In this document: positions 16,892-24,576 of the stretch, in pieces
Layout: every line of letters starts with the position of its first letter
Numbering within the stretch: position 1 is the stretch's first letter
Source of the DNA: Shewanella sp. MBTL60-007
Lineage (GTDB): Bacteria; Pseudomonadota; Gammaproteobacteria; Enterobacterales; Shewanellaceae
Direction: 5' to 3'
Assembly: GCF_019654915.1 (NCBI RefSeq)
Contig: NZ_BPET01000057.1
Span: 1-40,319 of the forward strand
DNA length: 40,319 bases
The notes under the pieces: model-generated
The model's database searches: none
The model's input: the letters and a program-made list of their open reading frames with translations, nothing else
What the model was told of the DNA's origin: nothing
Made by a program: the position numbers and the translations under genes

Positions 16892-17644
16892 ATGCAATTG
16901 GGACATTGCAGATTTGATATTGAAAAAGAAGAGCTGACAAACCTAGACAGTGGTGATGTTTGGCACCTGCCTAGAGCTGAGCTGCAAGTTTTAACCCTTT
17001 TAATTGAGTATCAGGGCCAGATCGTCGCCAAGCCGCTACTAAAAAAAGGCAATGGTGAGCAGCCACCACTAAGTGACTCCTCGGTCACACGCGCTGTATT
17101 CACGCTACGCTCATTTCTAGGGCCACAATATGAATCGCTTATCGAGACAGTAAAGGGTCAAGGTTACCTGCTGCGCCATCATCGCAGCCGTAGGAATGAC
17201 CGAGTTCACTCAAGTAAAAAACGATTTTCGATTAAAGTCGCGGCAATATCAGCCTGTTGCATCGCCCTAATTTTAGGTTTTGGCTGGCTATTTCTTGGCT
17301 CACAGAGCTTATCACCAGCGATACCTAAGCCTCTTCAGGTTCGTAGTGTCGATACCCTCTCGGGGCAAACTGTCAATGTTATCCTGTATTCCCATTCTAA
17401 AACCAACAATGGTTTGTTAACCGAGCTTGGTAAGACGATGCAGCAAAGCTTCACCCAGTGTCGGCTCACTAGCTGGAAGAATGCCTACCTGTCTTTGTCT
17501 CACGATAAGCAAGTACTCAATATCACTTTGCGCGGTGAACAGTTTGGTCAGTCTATTATTCGTAACTTAAAAATTAGCGACCTACGTCAGCCCAAGCAAT
17601 TTATTAATCAACAATGGCTGCAGGCTGTAGACATTTGTGACTAA
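16892..17644 (+). CDS. ToxR/CadC-like transmembrane transcriptional regulator
   Basis: A 250-residue one-component membrane regulator. Residues 1-95 form a winged helix-turn-helix of the OmpR/ToxR type (PRAELQVLTLLIEYQGQIVAK, SSVTRAVFTLRSFLG, IETVKGQGYLL). A basic linker leads to one membrane segment (about 113-135), and the periplasmic part is about 115 residues with exactly two cysteines, C190 and C249, a pattern also seen in ToxR. Family members bind DNA while anchored in the membrane and sense periplasmic signals such as redox state, pH or bile. A small membrane protein gene of ToxS type follows 60 bp downstream, and the divergent genes encode an exported redox protein and a lipoprotein, which are the obvious candidate targets. 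Confidence 0.8.
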   Translation: MQLGHCRFDIEKEELTNLDSGDVWHLPRAELQVLTLLIEYQGQIVAKPLLKKGNGEQPPLSDSSVTRAVFTLRSFLGPQYESLIETVKGQGYLLRHHRSRRNDRVHSSKKRFSIKVAAISACCIALILGFGWLFLGSQSLSPAIPKPLQVRSVDTLSGQTVNVILYSHSKTNNGLLTELGKTMQQSFTQCRLTSWKNAYLSLSHDKQVLNITLRGEQFGQSIIRNLKISDLRQPKQFINQQWLQAVDICD

Positions 17645-17704
17645 CAGATACGACGCTCTGAATCACAGAGCTAGAATTACAACGCAGTACTCAAGGATCA
17701 GATA

Positions 17705-18223
17705 ATGAGTCGAACATGGCGCTGGGCTATTAACCTCACTATTTTACTCATCTTACTCGTTTGTGTAGGGGTGATATATAAACTGACCGCAAAGCAGCCA
17801 GGCTTTATGCTCAGCTGCAGTTCTGAGCTGTTTAATCGACAGCAAACACAGCAAGATAGTAAACACTACTTGTTGGTCGACCTATTCTCTAAAGATGGAC
17901 AGGCGCAAATAAACTATCGCTACTTCGACCTTGAGGGTAATTCGGCAGGCTCTGTTTCTATGCAGGGGCAAGTCAATAAAGTCGATCTCGATAGCATGCT
18001 TTACGACATTTCAGTCAAAACTAAGCAGGAGTATCCTCACTCCGACCTAAAGCAAGCCCCAGAGCACTATAAGTACCTCTCCTATGTGAGTAACTTAAAC
18101 CTCAATAGAGATGGGATGCATAACCTGAGTGTTCAAGTATTGGAGCGTGATGAAAACAAAGACTTTGCCGTTGTGCTATTTCAACCTAGCAATACCGTCT
18201 GCGGTTGTCGCCTAGTTAACTAA
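17705..18223 (+). CDS. Single-span periplasmic protein, ToxS-like partner
   Basis: A 172-residue protein with one N-terminal membrane anchor (about residues 7-26) and a periplasmic domain of about 145 residues. It lacks a recognisable enzyme motif. Size, topology and its place directly after a ToxR-like gene match ToxS/TcpH-type effector proteins, which stabilise and tune the regulator. Three periplasmic cysteines (C38, C166 and C168, the last two as CGC) could form or exchange disulfides, perhaps with the two in the regulator. AAGGA precedes the ATG. The ToxS-like role is inferred from context, not from clear sequence homology. Confidence 0.6.
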   Translation: MSRTWRWAINLTILLILLVCVGVIYKLTAKQPGFMLSCSSELFNRQQTQQDSKHYLLVDLFSKDGQAQINYRYFDLEGNSAGSVSMQGQVNKVDLDSMLYDISVKTKQEYPHSDLKQAPEHYKYLSYVSNLNLNRDGMHNLSVQVLERDENKDFAVVLFQPSNTVCGCRLVN

Positions 18224-18244
18224 GGCTCAATCTTCACTTACAAA

Positions 18245-18272
18245 GCCGGGGCAACTTTAATAAGCCCCCGGC
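18245..18272 (+). terminator. Candidate terminator after the ToxS-like gene
   Basis: GCCGGGG (18245-18251) pairs with CCCCGGC (18266-18272) over a 14-nt loop, 22 bp after the stop codon. The stem is GC-rich but the following T-run is poor. Confidence 0.5.
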
Positions 18273-18387
18273 CATTTAGCTTACCTATTGTATTTACTCA
18301 ATAACCCAAAAAACATTGCTACTTTTTTGATCTGATAAGTTTCGGCTACGTAGTGATTGTCGAAACCAAACATCAAGGAATAAGGCA

Positions 18388-19770
18388 ATGAAACTTTTAA
18401 CCCCTTTCTTACGCTCTTTCTCCATTGTAACCCTATCTGTTTTGGGTTTAGCTGCGTGTAGTAGTGACGATGACAATAACACCATCACTCCCCCCACTCT
18501 GGTTGAAATCTCTGAATCAGAAATTAGGGTGATCCACGCAGGTAGTGATGCTCCGTTAGTCGACATCATGGCCAATGGAGCCAGTTTTGTTGATGATGTC
18601 GATTATGCCATGTCCAGTGGTTTAGCTACGGTACCCAGTGGCAGCTATGCTGTTGCTGTTGATGCCCAACTTCCAGACGGTACGACAACAACCGTGCTTA
18701 CTGCAGATTTAGAAGCTGAAGCAGACATCGAATACACAGCAGTGGCATTAGGTAACGTAGCAGATGAATCTCTTATGCTTAAACTAATCGCTAACCCAGA
18801 GCAAGAAATTGCAGCAAACTATGCCCGTGTACAAGTACTGCACGCCTCCCCAGCAGTAGGCCTTGTCGATGTCTATGTAACCGAGCCAGATGCCGATATC
18901 AGCATGATGCAACCAACGTTATCGGCTAACTACATGGATGTAAGTCCACAACTTGAATTACCAGTATCAGATTACCAGATACGCATTACAGCATCAGGCT
19001 TAAAGGACGCAGTCTATGATTCAGGTGCTATTACATTAGATGCTCAGGGCGACTACTTTATCTCTGCGATACCTAATACTTGGACTGGTATGTCGCCAGT
19101 GGCATTGCTGGTTGCACTGCCTGAAGATCAAGTATTACTTTTCGACACATCAACCAACAGTGATATTCGAGTCATTCACGCAGTAGCTGATGCGCCAGCT
19201 GTAGATGTCTTCTTAGACGGAAGCAGTACAGCTGCAATCACAGACTTGATGTTTAAAGGTATTGCGGGTTACGTCAACATTGCCGCCGGTGAGCACACAG
19301 CCACTGTAGCAGCGAGTGCCGACAACAACATCGTCGTCATTGATAAGGCTCCATTTGAACTTGCGCCAGGAAGCAGCTACTCAATTCTAGCAACGGGCTC
19401 TCTCACCGATAACCAAATTGAACCTTGGGTCATCATGGAGCAAACCAGAAAAGTGGCAACTGAAGCAAGATTGACTGTTTCACATGCAGCATACTCCGCA
19501 CCTGAGGTTGATATCTATTTAACTGCAACCGATGATATTTCAAATACCTCACCAGTACTGGAAGGCGTACCTTTTAGGGCCACTGGTAGCTTGAGTGTTA
19601 CAGCCGGAGACTATGTGGTTAGTGTGGCGGTAGCAGGAACCAAAACAATTGCTATAGGCCCACTGCCTATCAGTTTAGAAAATGGTGGCATCTATGGTGT
19701 TGCAGCTGTTGATACTGAAACAAGTGGCGTATTTGATGTGATTCTATTAGACGACTTTGTTGCTCCCTAA
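18388..19770 (+). CDS. Lipoprotein with four DUF4397-type repeats
   Basis: A 460-residue exported lipoprotein: signal peptide with lipobox GLAA/C (Cys about 24), an acidic Asp/Asn stretch, then four immunoglobulin-like units of about 100 residues. Each unit opens with a variant of RVIHA-x-x-DAP-x-VDI: IRVIHAGSDAPLVDI (about 46), VQVLHASPAVGLVDVYV (about 148), IRVIHAVADAPAVDVFL (about 260) and LTVSHAAYSAPEVDIYL (about 363). This start motif is characteristic of DUF4397, a surface or periplasmic domain of unknown function. No catalytic or binding residues stand out. It is monocistronic, and an AAGGA lies 8 nt before the ATG. Confidence 0.85.
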   Translation: MKLLTPFLRSFSIVTLSVLGLAACSSDDDNNTITPPTLVEISESEIRVIHAGSDAPLVDIMANGASFVDDVDYAMSSGLATVPSGSYAVAVDAQLPDGTTTTVLTADLEAEADIEYTAVALGNVADESLMLKLIANPEQEIAANYARVQVLHASPAVGLVDVYVTEPDADISMMQPTLSANYMDVSPQLELPVSDYQIRITASGLKDAVYDSGAITLDAQGDYFISAIPNTWTGMSPVALLVALPEDQVLLFDTSTNSDIRVIHAVADAPAVDVFLDGSSTAAITDLMFKGIAGYVNIAAGEHTATVAASADNNIVVIDKAPFELAPGSSYSILATGSLTDNQIEPWVIMEQTRKVATEARLTVSHAAYSAPEVDIYLTATDDISNTSPVLEGVPFRATGSLSVTAGDYVVSVAVAGTKTIAIGPLPISLENGGIYGVAAVDTETSGVFDVILLDDFVAP

Positions 19771-19846
19771 ACTCTGCCGCTAAGATCCTTGCGTTAAGCT
19801 TTTTGAGTTAGTTAGCGAGATAAGTTGTACTATTAACTGGCCATAA

Positions 19847-19870
19847 AAAAGCCATGCATGCATGGCTTTT
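19847..19870. terminator. Bidirectional intrinsic terminator
   Basis: A 24-bp palindrome, AAAAGCCATGC with its complement, is A-rich on one side and T-rich on the other. It serves both the DUF4397 gene and the convergent gene at 19900. Confidence 0.85.
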
Positions 19871-19899
19871 CACTATCTAAACTGATTCATCCTAAGCCC

Positions 19900-20730
19900 C
19901 TACCCCCAAGGCATATCGATATAGACTCTAACTAGGATGTCTCTATCCCAGGGCAGAATCGGTAAATAGTCTGGTGAGTTCTTATCTCTAATATCATAAG
20001 GGTCGAGATTATATTCGCTATGCTCCACACTTAGCTTAATCTCGCTGTCCTCAGCTAAACTATCAGAATGGTAGCTCAAAACGCCTGAAACCTTATTTTC
20101 CAACCAATCGCTACCGTCATTCCAAGTTTGCGCCTTAGCATAAAGATCAAAAGTATCACCAAGGGGTAAGCGAGTATCTAAAGCGACTGAATAGGCACCT
20201 GTTTTATTTTGAAAATCTTCGCGATCATAGCCCCGCTCTCTTGGTACATCATCGTCAAACTCCAACATGTAATAACCCGCTGCAAGCTCAAACCCCGCAT
20301 AAACGCGCTCATTATCGTATCTAGCCACTATACCGGGGAAGATTTTAGCCAGCCCTTCTATAGAGCTAACCGTATTACGCTTGCCCTCTAGCGTCACTTG
20401 CCACTGCAAGTTCATCACTTCAGAGAAACGATACAAGTTACCATCGACTGAAAAAGCGCTTTGAAACCAAATAGGGATATGGTCGGGATCCAGCTTGTCT
20501 GTATCATGATCGATAAAGATATCTATCTCACCCTGCCAAAGTAGCTCTGATTGTGTTTTATGAGCAATATAAAAACCAGCATGGGCACCAAATGTGTGAG
20601 AATTCGCCTGATCGACTATGGTATCGTGAATGCCAAGTGCGATACGCCAATCTGTAGCTTGTGCATTTATAGCCAAGCTTGAACTGACAATCCCTAATGT
20701 GGCAATGAATAGTTGCGATTGATTATTCAA
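19900..20730 (-). CDS. Unrecognised exported protein, probable outer-membrane beta-barrel
   Basis: A 276-residue protein with a signal peptide (cleavage probably after INAQA, near residue 25). The mature part has alternating hydrophobic and aromatic residues with charged turns (WRIALGIHD, LLWQGEIDIFID, VYAGFELAAGYYMLEFD, IKLSVEHSEYNL), as in an outer-membrane beta-barrel, and ends with a strand-like VRVYIDMPWG. I cannot assign a family. It is encoded alone, between a shared terminator and a gene-free region of 480 bp. Confidence 0.55.
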   Translation of the reverse strand: MNNQSQLFIATLGIVSSSLAINAQATDWRIALGIHDTIVDQANSHTFGAHAGFYIAHKTQSELLWQGEIDIFIDHDTDKLDPDHIPIWFQSAFSVDGNLYRFSEVMNLQWQVTLEGKRNTVSSIEGLAKIFPGIVARYDNERVYAGFELAAGYYMLEFDDDVPRERGYDREDFQNKTGAYSVALDTRLPLGDTFDLYAKAQTWNDGSDWLENKVSGVLSYHSDSLAEDSEIKLSVEHSEYNLDPYDIRDKNSPDYLPILPWDRDILVRVYIDMPWG

Positions 20731-21210
20731 GCCCTTTCCCCCTAAGACCTAACCTAGCTCTAAATTGAGTTTATTGACTCATAAATTAAAGCTATATATT
20801 TAGTAAAATGAACATAAATAGAGTCCATATTCTGTTTAAGCTTAGTCAGGTTACTGGTGATGCGCTTAATAATTAGCGCTCAATACTGCTCACCCAAAAA
20901 CTAAGCCCTATCTTGCGAGTCAGTGCCTGCAGCTTAAGAATTGCAATTAGTTCCCCAAATACACGGCTTTTTTTTAAAATTTCACTCAGATTGTGAAGCT
21001 TGGCAAAAATTAAAATGAAAACCTCTGCTTCCGCTTAAAATCACTATATGGGTCACACTCTAAAGCATGTATTAATAGGCAAATTCAGTCATAATTAAGC
21101 ATCTGGTTTTATTCTTAACAACAATGTAATTTGCTGTAACGGATGAATAATATTTGTATTATTCGTTATCGCTCGACTACTTAGACTAACGTCACCTAGA
21201 GGACACTAGC
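20731..21210. other. Divergent intergenic region before dsbA-like gene
   Basis: An AT-rich stretch of 480 bp without a believable reading frame. It holds poly-T and poly-A tracts around 20965-20980 and the palindrome at 21145-21164. It must supply promoters to genes on both sides, but none is convincing by eye. Confidence 0.4.
21145..21164. promoter_or_regulatory. Palindrome 47 bp upstream of the dsbA-like gene
   Basis: GAATAATA (21145-21152) and TATTATTC (21157-21164) are perfect inverted repeats around a 4-nt centre. It could be an operator or a leader hairpin. Confidence 0.35.
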
Positions 21211-21867
21211 TTGATTAAACATATTGCTTTAGCGTTAACACTTGCCGTTGCTCCAATGAGCAGCTTTGCCGCACAATTTATCGAAGGTAAGCACTTTACT
21301 GTTGTTTCAGATAAAGCCCCAAGCAGCGAGCCAAAGCTAACTGAGTTCTACTCGTTTTACTGTGGTAACTGTTTCAACATGGAAAAGATGTACCTAGCGG
21401 ACATCAAAGCTAACCTAAACAAGCAGATCACCTTTGACAGCAAGCACGTTGATTTCGCTAATACAGCAATCAACACTGAAGTGATGCGCTCTCTTGCCGT
21501 CATTCAAAAGCTTGGACCAAAGCAACCTTTAACTGACGCTATGTTTGAAGTGATCCAAGGCGCTAACGGTGAGAAGCACGATCACAGCGCACCAGGCCAT
21601 AAGCATGAAGAGCCACTAAAGAGCCGTGACGACATCAAAGCCGTATTTGCTAAGTTCGGTATTGACTCTGCTCAGTATGACAAAGTCGCTGATAGTAAAG
21701 AAACCGATGAGAAGCTAGCCCTATGGCGTAAGCAGCAACGTGAATTTAGAGTACAAAGCGTTCCTGCGTTCATCGTTAACGATAAATACGCAATTAACAT
21801 GGGCTCTATCCGTACTCTAGGCGAGCTAATCGACCTAATGAACTACCTAGCGATTGAGCACAAATAA
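21211..21867 (+). CDS. Periplasmic thiol:disulfide oxidoreductase, DsbA family
   Basis: A 218-residue thioredoxin-fold protein with a signal peptide (cleavage after SSFA, about residue 20). The active site is C51-G-N-C54, and the cis-proline P185 lies in VPAFIVN. The inserted helical domain is intact. DsbA enzymes oxidise cysteine pairs in exported proteins and are reoxidised by DsbB; the CGNC dipeptide differs from the CPHC of E. coli DsbA, so redox potential or client set may differ. An insert at about 121-134 (EKHDHSAPGHKHEE) holds five histidines. The start codon is TTG, with GAGG about 9 nt upstream. Monocistronic, with a strong terminator. Confidence 0.85.
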   Translation: MIKHIALALTLAVAPMSSFAAQFIEGKHFTVVSDKAPSSEPKLTEFYSFYCGNCFNMEKMYLADIKANLNKQITFDSKHVDFANTAINTEVMRSLAVIQKLGPKQPLTDAMFEVIQGANGEKHDHSAPGHKHEEPLKSRDDIKAVFAKFGIDSAQYDKVADSKETDEKLALWRKQQREFRVQSVPAFIVNDKYAINMGSIRTLGELIDLMNYLAIEHK

Positions 21868-21884
21868 TCTCAATCCTTGAACGT

Positions 21885-21910
21885 AAAAAGGCGCTATTTA
21901 GCGCCTTTTT
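21885..21910. terminator. Bidirectional intrinsic terminator
   Basis: A 12-bp perfect stem, AAAAAGGCGCTA with its complement and a 2-nt centre, lies between the dsbA-like gene and the convergent glycosyltransferase gene. Both strands end in five T. Confidence 0.92.
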
Positions 21911-21930
21911 CGATCTGCTATCTTCTCGCC

Positions 21931-22956
21931 TTAATTGTGTGAATCAAGCACCTCTTCTAGTGTCTGTTCCCACTGACTCAGCATCTGCTCCCATACCTGC
22001 TCACATGACTGGCGTTGTGCACTGTTTATCTCAAATAGCTCACCATTGAGCCGTTGATTTAATACATGATTAATCACCTGCACAATCCCCTCAACAGACA
22101 GTTCTTCAATCACTTGATAGCCACAACCATTTATCTGCAGCCGTGCAATTTGGTCGCCTAGTCCATCAACATTAGACAAGATAACGCCTTTACCCGCCGC
22201 AACCGCCTCTAAACAAGTGAGTCCAAACGGCTCCCAACGAGAAGGAATAATGACAATATCGCCAGAGTCTAAAAACTGCGGTACATCTTCGACCTCCCCA
22301 ACCAAACTAACATGGGGTAGAGGTTTAGCTAGCGCCGATAGCATAGGTGCATCCTCACCTTCGCCAGCCAAAGTTAGGTTTACCCTGTCTGCAGGTAACT
22401 TTGCCATCGCCTGAATTAATAGATCGAACCCCTTTTGCTGGCTGAGCCGCCCATAAGCCACCAACTTAAGCGGTAAAGAGAAAGGCCGATTAGCTAGGGC
22501 GATAAACTGGTTTAGCGCTTTTGCCTGACCCACACATCGCATTTTTTCAGTAGCCAGAATGGCGTTCTTTTCGAGCCAACGCCTCTGCGCATCTGAGACC
22601 AGTAACACTCGATCCATCAATCCATAACCAAACCGGAGCATAGTGTAAAAGCGTTTAGGGTGAGCGACCCTGTGAGCCACAAACTCACGGCTATAATGGT
22701 GTTCTTGATAGAGTATCGGTGTACCAAGATTAGCAAGTCTAAGCGCTAGCATTGCGGGAATTTTTAGCCAACTTAATGCCCCATGTACCACGATAATATC
22801 GGCAACATAGCGCCTAAATGAGGGAAGAGAAAACTCTCGATAGATTAACTTAAAGAGATAGCTTTGATTTAACCTAGAGGCAGCCAAGCTCTCTAGCGCC
22901 AGATTGACGCCACCAAGCTTAGTATCATCGATAAGATGAACAACGGTCGGCCGCAA
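21931..22956 (-). CDS. GT4-family glycosyltransferase
   Basis: A 341-residue GT-B fold retaining glycosyltransferase. The C-terminal half contains YGRLSQQKGFDLLIQA, the nucleotide-sugar-binding start of the domain, and the E-x7-E signature in PSRWEPFGLTCLEAVAAG. The N-terminus has the DDTKLGGV acceptor-side loop. The donor and acceptor are unknown; envelope polysaccharide or LPS decoration is the usual role. The start is a TTG preceded at 6 nt by AAGGA; no nearby ATG has such a site. It is not part of a visible glycan cluster. Confidence 0.83.
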   Translation of the reverse strand: MRPTVVHLIDDTKLGGVNLALESLAASRLNQSYLFKLIYREFSLPSFRRYVADIIVVHGALSWLKIPAMLALRLANLGTPILYQEHHYSREFVAHRVAHPKRFYTMLRFGYGLMDRVLLVSDAQRRWLEKNAILATEKMRCVGQAKALNQFIALANRPFSLPLKLVAYGRLSQQKGFDLLIQAMAKLPADRVNLTLAGEGEDAPMLSALAKPLPHVSLVGEVEDVPQFLDSGDIVIIPSRWEPFGLTCLEAVAAGKGVILSNVDGLGDQIARLQINGCGYQVIEELSVEGIVQVINHVLNQRLNGELFEINSAQRQSCEQVWEQMLSQWEQTLEEVLDSHN

Positions 22957-23278
22957 AGTGAATCCTTACTTAATCAGTTCCTTCTTACTTAATATAAGTT
23001 AAGTTAAAGAAAAACCTGAACATTTGAAAGTAATGTTTTACCCCGAGTTTCGAGCTGATTTAGCAAATCAACATAAGCCGATGCTGACTCGTTATATCTT
23101 TATGCTGAGAGTGGTATCCAACAAAAGTGGTTCCAAAGGCCTGTAGGCGATTGATAGCGATGAAGCAGCAACACAGAACTCGCTACCAAGTAACATGAAT
23201 CCAAGATAAATGTAATCAGCCTTCATTCGAAGGCTAATCAAGTTTGTTTGCAAACTGGTGTGAAACCTGGGGCTAAGA
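22957..23278. other. Intergenic region between the glycosyltransferase and cytochrome b genes
   Basis: A stretch of 322 bp downstream of the cytochrome b gene and upstream of the glycosyltransferase gene. It holds a short hairpin at 23218-23235 and, presumably, the glycosyltransferase promoter. A frame running into the cytochrome gene (23092-23343) was rejected. Confidence 0.4.
23218..23235 (-). terminator. Possible terminator of the hemG-cytochrome b operon
   Basis: AGCCTTC (23218-23224) pairs with GAAGGCT (23229-23235) around ATTC, 43 bp after the cytochrome b stop. No T-run follows on the minus strand, so it may only protect the 3' end. Confidence 0.4.
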
Positions 23279-23809
23279 TTAGTTTCTAAAAAAGTCCAAT
23301 AGATGCAAGCAAGCAAAAATAACATGCACCACAATAAAGCCAATAAAGGCCTGTGCCAGATGGATATGGTAACCGCGCCACATCAAGGCATCGCTGCTAC
23401 CTTGGGTCGCAAACCAAGCGATACCACTGACACCGACGGCTAAAAATAGCAGCATACCTACACCTTCGACCACGCTAAATAAACCGCGTCCACCAGCGAT
23501 GGGGATCTTGCCCTTAAAAAAGCCTAGGATGTCAGCTTTAAGCTGTGAAAAGTCACCGACTAACCAAGGAAAGTATTGGCGCCACTTGCCTTTAAGGCAA
23601 GTGGTAATCAGAAAGGTAATCGATAAGAAGGCAGCAATAAGCCCAAGATAGACATGGCTCTGATCCCAAAATGATGCATTAGGACGCAGGCGTCGACCAA
23701 TCAAGATCCAACCGCTAGTCAAAATAAGATAGGCGCTAGTAATAATGATGAGCACATGCTGCAGATCAATATACTTTCTCGCTAAGCGTTTAAACGTCGA
23801 CTGCGCCAT
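23279..23809 (-). CDS. Cytochrome b561/b6-like four-helix membrane protein
   Basis: A 176-residue inner-membrane protein with four hydrophobic helices (about 15-37, 52-71, 116-134 and 149-171). Histidines suitable as haem ligands are H18 and H52 in the first two helices and H148, H150, H162 or H169 in the last, as in di-haem b-type cytochromes that pass electrons between quinones and soluble partners. It starts 14 bp after the hemG stop on the same strand, so the two are co-transcribed. HemG needs a quinone as electron acceptor, and a membrane haem protein next to it may take part in that transfer; this is inference. Confidence 0.7.
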   Translation of the reverse strand: MAQSTFKRLARKYIDLQHVLIIITSAYLILTSGWILIGRRLRPNASFWDQSHVYLGLIAAFLSITFLITTCLKGKWRQYFPWLVGDFSQLKADILGFFKGKIPIAGGRGLFSVVEGVGMLLFLAVGVSGIAWFATQGSSDALMWRGYHIHLAQAFIGFIVVHVIFACLHLLDFFRN

Positions 23810-23823
23810 ATATCTTCCTCAGC

Positions 23824-24357
23824 TTAAGCCGTTACCGCCAACTGATGAATAGAGTCGGCGTAGGCATCAACCTTATTCCAGTCGGTATACTCAATATTGG
23901 TATCCGCTGCGGTTGGCCCTTTAGTGATCCACATGATAAAGCGGATGATATTCCTATCCATCGCGCCGTAACTAGGGTAGTTCAAATTACCACCGAATAC
24001 TTCTGCAAGATCGGGCACCCAAGGCGACTTTTCAAAGAAGGCACGCATATATGGGTTGGTTTCGGCTGTATTTTTTAATGGTTTACGAGCCACTAAATTA
24101 ACTGAAAAAAAGCTACTCGGCTTCTGCTCAAGCTCCGCCTTATGAGCATCAATAAAGTCGTAAACTGCAGGGTTATGTTTACCATGACGGATACTCGCCC
24201 CGATAATAATTTTGTCAAACTCACCTAAGTCGACCTTTTCTGCAATATTCACCGCAGTGACACTGTTGCCAACCGCTTTCAATTTATCTTCCAGATAACC
24301 GCAAATCTTACGAGTCTGGCCATGCACACTAGAGTAAACGATAAGAATTTTGCTCAC
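23824..24357 (-). CDS. hemG: Protoporphyrinogen IX dehydrogenase, quinone-dependent
   Basis: A 177-residue flavodoxin-like enzyme that oxidises protoporphyrinogen IX to protoporphyrin IX, the penultimate step of haem synthesis, passing electrons to menaquinone or ubiquinone. The FMN phosphate loop is SSVHGQTRKI (about residues 9-18), and other HemG-specific blocks are IIGASIRHGKHNPAVYDF, FFSVNLVARKP, and the terminal YTDWNKVDAYA. Length agrees with E. coli HemG (181). The GTG at 24357 is chosen because GGAGG stands 8 nt upstream and the longer frame adds 18 unmatched residues. A cytochrome b-like gene follows 14 bp downstream. Confidence 0.93.
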   Translation of the reverse strand: MSKILIVYSSVHGQTRKICGYLEDKLKAVGNSVTAVNIAEKVDLGEFDKIIIGASIRHGKHNPAVYDFIDAHKAELEQKPSSFFSVNLVARKPLKNTAETNPYMRAFFEKSPWVPDLAEVFGGNLNYPSYGAMDRNIIRFIMWITKGPTAADTNIEYTDWNKVDAYADSIHQLAVTA

Positions 24358-24494
24358 CAGACATCCTCCTAAGGATCGAAATTGAAAGTGAATGAAATCT
24401 ATATAAATCATAGGGTATTTACCCAGAAGATTACATGAAACAGATCACGAGGCGCGGTGCAATAAATCGAATAAGCTTTACCTATCTCACAAAA

Positions 24495-24537
24495 TCAACA
24501 GCGGAGCATTCTCAAAGAGAAAGCTCCGCTTTTGTTG
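24495..24537. terminator. Long stem-loop after the di-haem gene
   Basis: GCGGAGC (24501-24507) pairs with GCTCCGC (24523-24529), an inner TTCTC pairs with GAGAA, and outer TCAAC pairs with GTTGA past a TTTT bulge. It begins 40 bp after the di-haem gene's stop. The T-run is better on the plus strand, so its direction is uncertain. Confidence 0.6.
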
Positions 24538-24576
24538 ACACAATTGTAAAAAGCTATTGAACAAATAGCGATTTGG

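Noticed and set aside
18326..18347. ECF-type promoter (TGATC...CGTA) before the DUF4397 gene
   Set aside because: The spacing is not well matched to the families I know, and no ECF sigma gene lies in the window.
23092..23343. 83-codon frame after the cytochrome b gene
   Set aside because: It overlaps the end of the cytochrome b gene in another frame, with no ribosome site of its own.
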